Shown here: piece after piece, positions 1-8,098 of the stretch
Layout: the number at the start of each line of letters is the position of its first letter
Position numbering within the stretch: the stretch's first letter is position 1
DNA from: Schaalia vaccimaxillae DSM 15804
GTDB taxonomy: Bacteria; Actinomycetota; Actinomycetes; Actinomycetales; Actinomycetaceae
Length of the DNA stretch: 64,000 bases
Direction of reading: 5' to 3'
Assembly: GCF_000420425.1 (NCBI RefSeq)
Contig: NZ_ATUX01000005.1
Location: forward strand, 496,001 to 560,000
Made by a program: the position numbers and the translations under genes
Notes under the pieces: generated by a model
The model's input: only the letters and a program-made list of their open reading frames with translations
Database searches by the model: none
Told to the model about the DNA's origin: nothing

Positions 1-447
1 GGGACAACCTATGGGCAACTCCTTGTCAACTATGCTGACGAGGCGGCAGTCGCCCAGACAATTGAGGGAATTGGACCCCAAGGGCGCACAATCCTTCTGC
101 GTGGTGAATATGACGACCGCCCCGTCATGGTCTCAGAATTTGGGGGCATCGCCCTTAACCGTTCCGGTCCTCAAGCATGGGGCTACGGTGTAGTCGAAGA
201 TTGGCAAGCCCTCGAAACTAGGGTTGCCGAACTCTTTGATGCTCTGTACCGTTCCCCCGCCATATCCGGTGTTTGTTACACCCAACTTACAGACACTGCT
301 CAGGAAGCTAACGGTCTGTGTTGGGCTGACCGTAGCCCCAAGATTCCGACTGACAGAATCCGCCGATTCGTCAATCCCGCAGATCGACTGAATGAGCAGA
401 TTAGACCTCGGACTATCCGTGAGATCAGCACCTTGGAGGACACATGA
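1..447 (+). CDS. Glycoside hydrolase family 2 protein, C-terminal part (5' end outside window)
   Basis: The frame is open from base 1 and stops at 445-447, so only about the last 148 residues are present. It contains MVSEFGGIA, which fits the strand carrying the catalytic nucleophile Glu in GH2 enzymes (beta-galactosidase/beta-glucuronidase type), followed by the typical C-terminal segment GVCYTQLTDTAQEANGL and a DRSPKIP tail. This end-of-TIM-barrel signature is characteristic of GH2. The stop overlaps the next start (ATGA), so it is translationally coupled to a sugar ABC transporter. It would release monosaccharides or short glycosides that the transporter imports, or hydrolyse imported disaccharides. 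Exact substrate cannot be told. No signal peptide can be judged because the N-terminus is missing. Confidence 0.8.
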   Translation, partial: GTTYGQLLVNYADEAAVAQTIEGIGPQGRTILLRGEYDDRPVMVSEFGGIALNRSGPQAWGYGVVEDWQALETRVAELFDALYRSPAISGVCYTQLTDTAQEANGLCWADRSPKIPTDRIRRFVNPADRLNEQIRPRTIREISTLEDT

Positions 448-1511
448 AGATACGAATGGATGCGCGCACAGCAATTAACAACTTCTCCTTTGTCCTCCCG
501 TTCCTTGTTTTCTATACCATCTTCATTATTTTCCCGGTGGTTCAAGCAGCTGTCATGAGTGGTTTCTCTTGGGATCTGCTCGGTGGTGCACCGCAATGGA
601 GTTCGGGACGCAACTATGTCGATATGCTCGGTGGAACCGGACTGACCTGGGATATGAGTCATCGTTTGATCGAACGGCTTGTCCTTATCGTCTGTGCTCT
701 TCTTTTGATGTTCAAAGGGATTCGTCGTGACTTAAGCATCGGTGGCTGGGTACTCGTCGCACTCCTCGTAGTCTGCGCCGCACTTTTAGGCATCCATCCG
801 GGCGAAGGCGGATCGTGGAATGATCCGCGTTTCTATAATGCCCTTGAAAACACCGTCGTCTTCACGCTCGTTTCATCCCCGGTAATCGCTGGGATCGGTC
901 TATTCCTTGCGATTATGCTGCACCGGCGTCACCGACTTACGGGCCTGTACCGGGCGATTTTCTTTCTGCCGTACATCCTTCCGGTGTCCGTAGCCACGCT
1001 GATCTGGGGCTACCTTTTCAATCCTTCGCGGGGCCTTGTTTCCGTCTTAACCGAATGGGTCGGGGTAGGAACGATCAATTGGTTGTCTGATCCGCGATTT
1101 GCGATGAGCGCGATCATCGTAACGACCGTCTGGTGGACAGTCGGATTCAATATGATTCTCTTCGAGGCAGGTCTTGAGGATATTGATCCTGTCCTCTATG
1201 AGGCTGCGGCCCTTGATGGAGCGGGGCCCTGGCGCCAATTTCGATACATCACTGTGCCCGGTCTCAAGCATGCGACACTTCTGGTTACAGTTACCCAGAT
1301 CATCGCTTCCTTCCAAATTTTTGGACAGGTGAATATTATGACCGCCGGTGGACCCGCAGGGTCGACGGATGTTCTGGTCCGCTACATTTATGAGACTGCT
1401 TTTCGTGACACGAGGCTCGGCTATGCCTCTTCGATGTCTCTCGTTCTCTTCGTTCTTATGGTAGTGATTTCCCTTGTTCAATTCCTCATGTCGAAGGGGA
1501 AAGAGCGATGA
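444..1511 (+). CDS. Sugar ABC transporter permease, MalF/UgpA type
   Basis: A 355-residue multi-spanning membrane protein. The C-terminal half has the EAA loop (EAAALDGAGPWRQFRYI) that docks to the ATPase, placed as usual for CUT1 permeases. The N-terminal part is longer than in typical 290-310 residue permeases: after the first membrane segment (about 15-35) come two extra hydrophobic segments around residues 73-90 and 97-115 before the canonical core, recalling the eight-helix layout of MalF. It starts inside the stop of the GH2 gene and ends inside the start of the second permease, so all are one operon. It pairs with the 1508-2386 permease and the lipoprotein at 2429. No ATPase lies in this window; a shared MsmK/MalK-type ATPase elsewhere is likely. 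Confidence 0.88.
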   Translation: MKIRMDARTAINNFSFVLPFLVFYTIFIIFPVVQAAVMSGFSWDLLGGAPQWSSGRNYVDMLGGTGLTWDMSHRLIERLVLIVCALLLMFKGIRRDLSIGGWVLVALLVVCAALLGIHPGEGGSWNDPRFYNALENTVVFTLVSSPVIAGIGLFLAIMLHRRHRLTGLYRAIFFLPYILPVSVATLIWGYLFNPSRGLVSVLTEWVGVGTINWLSDPRFAMSAIIVTTVWWTVGFNMILFEAGLEDIDPVLYEAAALDGAGPWRQFRYITVPGLKHATLLVTVTQIIASFQIFGQVNIMTAGGPAGSTDVLVRYIYETAFRDTRLGYASSMSLVLFVLMVVISLVQFLMSKGKER

Positions 1512-2386
1512 TGAGACCTCATGTGAACGTGACCACCCCGGTGGAAAATAGACGAACAAAAGCATTGAATCTGAGGGCTATTGCCTACCACACGATGATG
1601 GTATTTTTGGCCACTTGCTGGGTGATTCCGATGCTGTGGATGCTTTCGCTATCTTTATCCGACAATGTGCTGCTCAAGGCAGACTCGCAGCACTTACTGC
1701 CTCAAGGAATAACCCTTGGGAACTATCTTGATGTCCTGAGTACTGGGTTGACCGATACGTGGTTCATTAACTCAATGGTGGTCTCAATGGCGACGACCGT
1801 CATCACGGTTGTTATCTGCGCAATGGCAGGCTATGCCTTTGCCAAGCTCCCCTTCCCAGGCAGGATGCTGATCTATGTGCTGTGCTTGGCGGGGATGATG
1901 GTCCCCAAGGAAGCGATGTTCGTTCCCCTTTTCACGATGTTCTCCGACATTAGTATGCACAACACCTATTCGGCGCTCGTTTTACCTAGACTTGCCTTCC
2001 CCCTCGGCGTGTTCATCATGACCCAGTTCTTTTCCCAGGTTCCTCGTGAAATGGAGGAAGCTGCCCGCGTAGACGGTGCCGGAACCTGGAGAATTTTCAT
2101 CTCGATTATGGTGCCTCTTGCGCGTCCATCAATGATTGCTTTGGCAACTTTTGCTTTTGTCCAATCGTGGAACGATTACCTCTGGCCGCTTGTCTCGGCA
2201 ACTAAGCCGGAAATGTTCACAGTGACGACAGGTTTGGCATCACTCCAAGGCAACTTCGCACAAGCCACAGAGCTTGGGGCACTCATGGCTCGCGGCGTCG
2301 TCGGAGCGGCGCCTTTGCTCTTGCTATTCATCTTCTTCCAGCGATATCTCATCCGCGGAATCTCAATGTCGAGCGGCGACAAATAG
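1508..2386 (+). CDS. Sugar ABC transporter permease, MalG type
   Basis: A 292-residue protein with six predicted membrane helices and the CUT1 EAA motif (EEAARVDGAGTWRIF) around residue 180. Length and motif position are standard for the second permease of carbohydrate importers. Start codon ATG overlaps the end of the preceding permease by four bases. Together with that permease it forms the membrane channel of the importer served by the lipoprotein downstream. Substrate is not evident from permease sequence alone; the linked GH2 enzyme suggests a beta-linked glycoside or its products. Confidence 0.9.
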   Translation: MMRPHVNVTTPVENRRTKALNLRAIAYHTMMVFLATCWVIPMLWMLSLSLSDNVLLKADSQHLLPQGITLGNYLDVLSTGLTDTWFINSMVVSMATTVITVVICAMAGYAFAKLPFPGRMLIYVLCLAGMMVPKEAMFVPLFTMFSDISMHNTYSALVLPRLAFPLGVFIMTQFFSQVPREMEEAARVDGAGTWRIFISIMVPLARPSMIALATFAFVQSWNDYLWPLVSATKPEMFTVTTGLASLQGNFAQATELGALMARGVVGAAPLLLLFIFFQRYLIRGISMSSGDK

Positions 2387-2428
2387 AACTGTTGCCACCG
2401 CGTAACCACCATAGAAAGGACCACCATC

Positions 2429-3802
2429 ATGAAAAGTACAAGGAAAGCTGGGCTCATAATTCTCACTGCATTTGCATTGACCGGATGTGGGATCGCGGGA
2501 GGCGGATCCACATCGTCATCAGATGGCCGAGGAGATGTTGTCACCGGTATAGAGGATGTCTCCGATGAGGATCTGCAGGGCAAAACCATCACCCTGGCCC
2601 GATTCTTCGGTGATTGTCTCGAAACAACCAAGGGGGTCACTGACATATCGAAGGCGACCACGGAGTGTGAAGCGATCCAGATACTTACCAATGCATTCGA
2701 GGCAGAGAACAAATGGGGGATTAAAGTTGAACGCCTCGGCGGGGCGACCTGGGACTCCTACTATGATGGGCTCAATGCAGCTCTTGCTTCATCAACGAAA
2801 CCTGACGTGGCTGTTGTTCATGGAGCTTCACTACCCTCGTACGCAAAGAGAGGGCTCTTCGTTGCAGTCCCCGACGGCATTGGCATCGATCTGAGCGATG
2901 CCACCGCACCTGCGGCGGAGGCTGTTGCCTATGAGGGGACTAATTTTGCGGTGCCATTCGACACCCATGCAGTGATTTCGCATCTGAACATGGACTTACT
3001 GAAGCAAGCTGGCCTCGTTGAACAAGATGGTACGTACACGATGCCGTCATCTGTCGACGAACTCATGGCTGATGCTGCACAGTTCAAACAGGCAACGGGC
3101 AAAACCTACATGGACATCGCCATGTCGAATGATCCAATGGCCTCACGCATGTGGATGTCCCTGATCTGGCAGCAAGGAAGCGACTTCATTGATGCGGAAA
3201 GTCAAACCGCATCAATGAACTCAGAGGCCAGCACCACCGCCCTCGAATTCCTCAAAGAACTGGCCGAGAAAGGCTACACGGATACGACTCACAACTACGA
3301 CGCCTCTCAACAGGCTTTTTTGCGCGGAGAATCCGGCATTATGTTCAACGGTGTTTGGGCAGTTAATCAGTATACGCTCGAAGCACCTTTTGAATATCAA
3401 GTGGCTGACGCTCCGCAACTTTTTGACACCCCCGCATCCTGGGCAAACTCGCACTCCTGGGCCGTTCCTGTCCAAGACCATGGAGACCCTGCCCAATATC
3501 GGGCAGCATTTGAGTTCGTCAAGTATCTCTATGAGCACACGGGTGACTGGGCTATTGCAACCGGACACATGGCTGCTTCGAAAACAGCAATTAATTCCGA
3601 GGAATACATGGCAGCTCCCCACCGTTCGCAATACATCAAGACAGCCACCGAGTACGGCCACATGCCTCCGCGCATCGATACATGGCCGGCGATTGGTGAT
3701 TTGATCCAGGAAAAGCTTGAGGGTGTTTGGCTCAGTGGCCAGGGTGTCTCTGAGGTGCTTGACTCGTTGCAATCTCAGGCTGAACGCATGATTCAGGAGT
3801 GA
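2429..3802 (+). CDS. Extracellular sugar-binding lipoprotein of the ABC importer
   Basis: A 457-residue family 1 solute-binding protein. The N-terminus has Lys/Arg residues, a hydrophobic stretch and a lipobox LTGC with the lipidated Cys at residue 20, so the mature protein is tethered to the outer face of the membrane. The body shows the usual two-lobe periplasmic-binding pattern (for example a segment with FLRGESGIMFNGVWAV in the second lobe). It follows the permease by 42 bases with AAAGGA as ribosome-binding site. It should deliver a sugar to the two permeases. A long dyad directly follows its stop codon. Confidence 0.88.
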   Translation: MKSTRKAGLIILTAFALTGCGIAGGGSTSSSDGRGDVVTGIEDVSDEDLQGKTITLARFFGDCLETTKGVTDISKATTECEAIQILTNAFEAENKWGIKVERLGGATWDSYYDGLNAALASSTKPDVAVVHGASLPSYAKRGLFVAVPDGIGIDLSDATAPAAEAVAYEGTNFAVPFDTHAVISHLNMDLLKQAGLVEQDGTYTMPSSVDELMADAAQFKQATGKTYMDIAMSNDPMASRMWMSLIWQQGSDFIDAESQTASMNSEASTTALEFLKELAEKGYTDTTHNYDASQQAFLRGESGIMFNGVWAVNQYTLEAPFEYQVADAPQLFDTPASWANSHSWAVPVQDHGDPAQYRAAFEFVKYLYEHTGDWAIATGHMAASKTAINSEEYMAAPHRSQYIKTATEYGHMPPRIDTWPAIGDLIQEKLEGVWLSGQGVSEVLDSLQSQAERMIQE

Positions 3803-3860
3803 GTTACCGATACCACCGGGTCTGGGAATGAGCTGTCTGCCTGGATCCGGTGGCGGTAAC
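3803..3860 (+). repeat. Bulged 14-bp dyad between binding protein and lacI-type gene
   Basis: GTTACCG (3803-3809) pairs with CGGTAAC (3854-3860), and CCACCGG (3813-3819) pairs with CCGGTGG (3847-3853), separated on the left arm by a 3-base ATA bulge. The stem begins at the stop codon of the sugar-binding lipoprotein gene and ends 20 bases before the LacI-family start. No T-run follows, so it is not a classical terminator. It could stabilise or attenuate the transporter transcript, or be an operator; the sequence cannot decide. Confidence 0.5.
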
Positions 3861-3880
3861 GACACGGGTATGATCCGGTC

Positions 3881-4942
3881 ATGGCCACACGTTCAGCCCG
3901 CGAACGCAGATCCGTGACGATGAAGGACGTTGCCCGAGCTGCCGGAGTCTCTCAGCGCACGGTATCCAACGTTGTCAATGACTATGTTCACGTCTCGCCA
4001 CCCACTCGTGAACGAGTGCGGGCTGCAATTGAGACTCTTGGATACAGGCCAAACGCGGTCGCCCGGAGTTTGCGCGACGGAATCGCTCGAGTCATCGCCT
4101 TAGCTGTCCCAGATCTTACTTGGCCATATTTCTCTGAGATCGCCCACCTTGTTCAGTCTGAGGCACGTGAACGCGGCTACACGGTTGTCACTCTGGAGAC
4201 TCAGGGTGATGAGGGTGTTGAAAGATTTGTGCTGTCGGTATTGGGCAACTCAATGATCGATGGGATCGTTTTGTCTTCGCTCGGTTTAGGAGGTGAGGAA
4301 CTTAATGCGATGAACCTTGGGATCCCTATCGTTTTACTCGGTGAAAGGATCCATGACGCGGGACGTCCCCATTTCTCGATAGATAATGTTCTAGCTGCTG
4401 AGGAGATGACTCGGCATTTACTTCAGCTTGGTGCCCGCAGTTTTCTTGTTCTGGGGGCCGCTGATACGCAGATCACCAGGTCTTCTGGTGTGCTTCGGCT
4501 TCAGGGATTCCGGTGCGAACTTGGTCGTTGGGGTTTAGACGACTCGGCATGGACATCCTGTGCTGCCTCTCCATGGACCGAAGAACAGGCGTGGGGAGGT
4601 ATAGTCCGTCTCAATCCAGATCAGTTGCCCGACGCGGTATTTGCAATGAATGATCTCCTTGCCATTGGAGCACTTCGGGCCTTTGCGGATCGGGGAATCA
4701 GCGTTCCAGAAAGGATCCTCGTCAGCGGATGGGATGACATTGGTGCGAGCCGTATGACTATTCCCCGTCTGACGACTGTTTCACCTGATAAGGCCTCCAT
4801 CGCTCACCAGGCAGTGACGACTCTCATTGATCTAATTGAGGAAGAATCTCCCAGCGTCAGAGACATCGTTATTGGACACCGCCTGATCGTGCGTGGATCG
4901 ACGGACGCTGAATTCGGTGTGGTTGGGGAGAGTAACTTATGA
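3881..4942 (+). CDS. LacI-family transcriptional regulator
   Basis: A 353-residue repressor-type protein. The N-terminal helix-turn-helix is clear at about residues 13-60 (VTMKDVARAAGVSQRTVSN followed by a hinge with GYRPNAVARSL), and the rest is a periplasmic-binding-like effector domain. It lies just downstream of the GH2/ABC operon in the same direction and is the likely local regulator of that operon, with the imported sugar or a derivative as effector. The operator would be upstream of the GH2 gene, outside the window. Confidence 0.9.
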   Translation: MATRSARERRSVTMKDVARAAGVSQRTVSNVVNDYVHVSPPTRERVRAAIETLGYRPNAVARSLRDGIARVIALAVPDLTWPYFSEIAHLVQSEARERGYTVVTLETQGDEGVERFVLSVLGNSMIDGIVLSSLGLGGEELNAMNLGIPIVLLGERIHDAGRPHFSIDNVLAAEEMTRHLLQLGARSFLVLGAADTQITRSSGVLRLQGFRCELGRWGLDDSAWTSCAASPWTEEQAWGGIVRLNPDQLPDAVFAMNDLLAIGALRAFADRGISVPERILVSGWDDIGASRMTIPRLTTVSPDKASIAHQAVTTLIDLIEEESPSVRDIVIGHRLIVRGSTDAEFGVVGESNL

Positions 4943-4984
4943 GCGCCCGAGGCTTTCCATTGCGTCTCCCAGTAACCTGGGGGT

Positions 4985-5851
4985 ATGGCTATTACCGAAT
5001 CGATGTCAACGAAGCTCGTTATCACTTTGTCGTGTCCTGATAAACCAGGCATCGTCCACGCCGTCACTGGTGTGATTGGTGAGGTCGGAGGCAACGTCAT
5101 TCAGTCGCAGCAGTTTGGGGACCCAGATTCGGGACTGTTCTTCATGCGCGTCGAGGTCGATTCCCCGGTCGGGCGTGAACCTGTCGAAGCAGGCTTGGCT
5201 GAGGTCGCCGATCGCTTTGACGCCGACTGGCGTATCGATACCCTCGGACGCAGGCTGCGAACCATCATCATGGTGTCGCGCGAAGGGCATTGTCTTTCTG
5301 ATTTGCTCTACCGTCAGCAGACGCAGGGGCTTCCCATCGAGGTCGTCGCAGTGGTGGGCAATCATCCTGATTTGGCGCCCGTCGCCCAGTTCTACGCAGT
5401 GCCCTTCCTCAACATTGCGGTAACGAAGGATTCTAAAGCTCGCGCCGAGGCTGAACTTTTGGACCTCGTGCGTTCAGAAAATGTTGAGTTGGTGGTGTTG
5501 GCTCGCTACATGCAGATTCTTAGCCAGGAACTCTGTGAAGAAATGGCCGGGCGGGTCATTAACATCCACCATTCATTCTTGCCTTCGTTTAAAGGAGCCC
5601 GCCCCTACGCGCAGGCGCATGACCGCGGGGTCAAACTCATTGGAGCAACAGCCCACTATGTCACTGCTGATCTGGACGAAGGGCCGATCATTGAACAGGA
5701 TGTTACCCGCGTCACCCATGCCGACTCCACCCCCGATATGGTGGCATCGGGTCAGGATGTGGAGCGTAGAGTTTTGGCGCAGGCCGTGCGTTGGCATGCC
5801 GAACGCCGCGTTCTCATGAATGGTTCGAAGACGGTGGTCTTCTCCCGGTGA
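4985..5851 (+). CDS. purU: Formyltetrahydrofolate deformylase
   Basis: A 288-residue enzyme that hydrolyses 10-formyl-tetrahydrofolate to tetrahydrofolate and formate, balancing the one-carbon pool. Residues 1-80 form an ACT-type regulatory domain (LSCPDKPGIVHAVTG), and residues about 90-270 a formyltransferase-fold domain. The catalytic triad shared with GART-type enzymes is visible as Asn193, His195 (NIHHSFLPSFKGARPY) and Asp231 (DLDEGPII). Length equals the family norm. It is monocistronic in appearance, 42 bases after the LacI gene. glyA and folD of the same pathway lie at 19.9-22 kb. Confidence 0.94.
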   Translation: MAITESMSTKLVITLSCPDKPGIVHAVTGVIGEVGGNVIQSQQFGDPDSGLFFMRVEVDSPVGREPVEAGLAEVADRFDADWRIDTLGRRLRTIIMVSREGHCLSDLLYRQQTQGLPIEVVAVVGNHPDLAPVAQFYAVPFLNIAVTKDSKARAEAELLDLVRSENVELVVLARYMQILSQELCEEMAGRVINIHHSFLPSFKGARPYAQAHDRGVKLIGATAHYVTADLDEGPIIEQDVTRVTHADSTPDMVASGQDVERRVLAQAVRWHAERRVLMNGSKTVVFSR

Positions 5852-5935
5852 GTTCCCCTTCGCTGGTTGAGTGATATACAGGGCATTTATTCACCGATCG
5901 GTCAGAATCGGCGGGCTTTCTGGCAAACTGTAACG

Positions 5936-6406
5936 GTGAGTGAAACTGTCAACCACACCAAACGCATCACGGGGTACGTGCCCGGCGGCTTCGACATGTT
6001 CCATATGGGGCACCTAAATATCCTGCGAGCAGCACGTGAACGCTGCGACCGCCTGGTTGTTGGAGTCACCTCGGATGAAGCTCTCATTCGAATGAAAGGC
6101 CGAGCCCCCGTCATTCCTCTCAAGGAAAGATGCGACCTCGTATCCTCTTTGCGTTTCGTTGACGCAGTGGTGGTTGACCTCGACCAAGACAAGCGACTCG
6201 CATGGCGTCTCCAACCCTTCGATGTGCTCTTCAAGGGTGACGATTGGAAAGACACCCCCAAGGGAGTCCAACTCGAAGCGGAAATGGCCGAAGTGGGTGC
6301 CACGGTGGTCTACCTTCCCTACACGCCGTCCACGTCCTCGACCAAGCTGCGTCGATTCATTGCACCTGAAGACTTCACAGACGAACCGCAGGAGGAATCT
6401 GAGTGA
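5936..6406 (+). CDS. Cytidylyltransferase of the glycerol-3-phosphate/ethanolamine-phosphate class
   Basis: About 156 residues from GTG 5936. It has the nucleotidyltransferase signature HxGH (FHMGHLNIL) preceded by GYVPGGFD, and a C-terminal STSST segment corresponding to the RTxGISTT-type CTP-binding motif. Such enzymes make a CDP-activated alcohol (TagD-like CDP-glycerol, or CDP-ethanolamine/ribitol). I chose GTG 5936 because the family core starts just after it; a longer frame from TTG 5867 adds 23 poorly matching residues. No clear Shine-Dalgarno precedes 5936, so a leaderless start is possible. The next gene, a CDP-alcohol phosphotransferase, overlaps it and would use the CDP-alcohol. 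Confidence 0.8.
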   Translation: MSETVNHTKRITGYVPGGFDMFHMGHLNILRAARERCDRLVVGVTSDEALIRMKGRAPVIPLKERCDLVSSLRFVDAVVVDLDQDKRLAWRLQPFDVLFKGDDWKDTPKGVQLEAEMAEVGATVVYLPYTPSTSSTKLRRFIAPEDFTDEPQEESE

Positions 6407-7194
6407 GTTTGCCTCCCGTCATTAACGGACGCGTCGACGGTAGTTTTGGTCAGCGTTTTCGCGCATATCGCAAAGCCTTGGCCGACGCCCAAAAGCCAGG
6501 GGACGGTGTTCCAGCCTACATGCGCTGGGTGAACCGAGGAGGGGCCCGAGTCGTAGCAGCCTTCGCAGCCGCAGCTGGATGGACCCCCAACTTCGTCACC
6601 GCCATTTCGGTTTGTTTATCTACCGTTGGCCTCCTGCTTCTCGTGTTCCTAGAGCCTTCAGCGTGGACAGGGATTCCCGTTGGGATCCTTCTAGCCCTCG
6701 GATTCCTATTCGATTCTGCTGATGGCCAGGTCTCGCGCGTGACCAAATCGTCGTCGAAAACTGGAGAATGGGTGGATCACGTCGCCGACGCATTCCGATC
6801 CCCGGCCATCCACGTGTGCACAGCTATTGCCGTCATGTGGCATCGGCCCGATTCCTGGTGGTTGACACTCGTTGCTTTGGCGTATGCGTGGGTCACCTCT
6901 GGCCAATTCCTCAGCCAAATCCTCGCCGAACAATTTGTCAGGGCAGCTGGACGCAAACAGACCCGAGGCGGCACACTTCGCTCCTTTATTCTGCTACCCA
7001 CGGACCCTGGAACTTTGTGCTGGTCGTTTGTGTTGTGGGGTCTGGGAACGCCCTTCTACCTGCTTTACACCATTTTGGCGGCCATTGCCTTCGTACATTC
7101 GGCGATCTCACTGCGCCGCAGATACCGAGACCTACGCAATCTTGACGCCCAGGCCCAGGCAGAACTCGCTGAAGTCAAGGACTCACATGCCTGA
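6403..7194 (+). CDS. CDP-alcohol phosphotransferase family membrane protein
   Basis: A 263-residue integral membrane enzyme. The CDP-OH-P transferase motif is seen as DSADGQVSR then, eight residues on, GEWVDHVAD, matching D-x2-DG-x2-AR-x8-G-x3-D-x3-D apart from Ser in place of the usual Ala. It transfers a phospho-alcohol from a CDP donor to an acceptor hydroxyl. GTG start at 6403 has a good GGAGG at 6391-6395 and overlaps the upstream stop. The preceding cytidylyltransferase should supply the donor. Because the following genes are polysaccharide genes, it may decorate a lipid-linked glycan or make an anchor lipid; this is inference. It could also be a general phospholipid enzyme. Confidence 0.82.
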   Translation: MSLPPVINGRVDGSFGQRFRAYRKALADAQKPGDGVPAYMRWVNRGGARVVAAFAAAAGWTPNFVTAISVCLSTVGLLLLVFLEPSAWTGIPVGILLALGFLFDSADGQVSRVTKSSSKTGEWVDHVADAFRSPAIHVCTAIAVMWHRPDSWWLTLVALAYAWVTSGQFLSQILAEQFVRAAGRKQTRGGTLRSFILLPTDPGTLCWSFVLWGLGTPFYLLYTILAAIAFVHSAISLRRRYRDLRNLDAQAQAELAEVKDSHA

Positions 7195-8098
7195 ACTGTC
7201 CGTGATCCTGCCGGCCCGTAACGCGCAGGCCACCATTGAACGTGCCGTCAGCTCGACGTTGGCAGCCATGCCCGCCGATTCTGAACTTGTCGTTGCTAAT
7301 GACGGCTCTACCGATGCCACTAGTGAACGAGCGCTCAAAGGTGCCACTCGAGACAACATTGTCGATCCACGACTACGTATTATTGAAGCCTCTCCTGGAC
7401 CTGGAGGAGTCTCCAGGGTGCTCAATCAGCTTTTGGCCGCCACTGACTCGCGTCTCGTGGGACGCATGGACGCCGATGACATCTCGTTGAAGTCCAGATT
7501 CACGAGGACGATTGCTGCGCTAGAACGTGGCGATGACATGGTGTTCACCCAGATGATTGAACTACGAGGACGCAGTCCCCGGCCCCGCATCCCCTACGAG
7601 ATCACGCCTGAGCATATGCGCCTGCAGTTGCTCCTCACGAACCCCGTTTGTCATCCCACGATGCTGGCAACGCGTAAGATCCTCGACCAAGTTGGCGGAT
7701 ACCGTCAGGTTCCTGCCGAGGATTACGACCTGTGGCTAAGAGTTGCTGGAGTCGATGGCCGTATTCGTCGACTTGGTGCATGGGGATTGATCTACCGCAT
7801 CCATCCCTCTCAAGTCACCGCTTCAACAAGCTGGCGTCGTGCTTCGTGGGACAACCCGGAGCAAGCCGAAGCCTTTGCTGACCTTTCATATCAGATCACG
7901 GGCCAACGGCTACCTCGGCTCGTAAGCCTTGCAGGCTTGGATGAACACGCTCAAGACAAGGCCCTTCACGCTTTTAGCGAAGCGGTCCTACCGCATATCA
8001 ATGCCCTCGATGCGCGGGCAAGCGCATCGTGCAAACGCCGTCTATCTCAACGCATCGCATGGGTTCGCTCCCACCGACAACAAGGAGAATCCTCATGA
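7187..8098 (+). CDS. Family 2 glycosyltransferase
   Basis: A 303-residue GT-A fold enzyme starting at ATG 7187 inside the end of the previous gene. Features: N-terminal nucleotide-binding strand (LSVILPARNAQ), acidic motif with Asp95, Asp97 and Asp98 (RMDADDIS) for metal/NDP-sugar binding, and EDYDLWLRVA in the C-terminal part, typical of bacterial GT2. No membrane segment, so it acts at the cytoplasmic face on a lipid-linked precursor. An upstream frame extension to 6872 overlaps the previous gene completely and is not credible. Sugar specificity is unknown. Confidence 0.88.
   Translation: MPELSVILPARNAQATIERAVSSTLAAMPADSELVVANDGSTDATSERALKGATRDNIVDPRLRIIEASPGPGGVSRVLNQLLAATDSRLVGRMDADDISLKSRFTRTIAALERGDDMVFTQMIELRGRSPRPRIPYEITPEHMRLQLLLTNPVCHPTMLATRKILDQVGGYRQVPAEDYDLWLRVAGVDGRIRRLGAWGLIYRIHPSQVTASTSWRRASWDNPEQAEAFADLSYQITGQRLPRLVSLAGLDEHAQDKALHAFSEAVLPHINALDARASASCKRRLSQRIAWVRSHRQQGESS

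Noticed and set aside
5867-5935. TTG start for the cytidylyltransferase
   Set aside because: The added 23 residues do not fit the family and no ribosome-binding site precedes the TTG; GTG 5936 is preferred.
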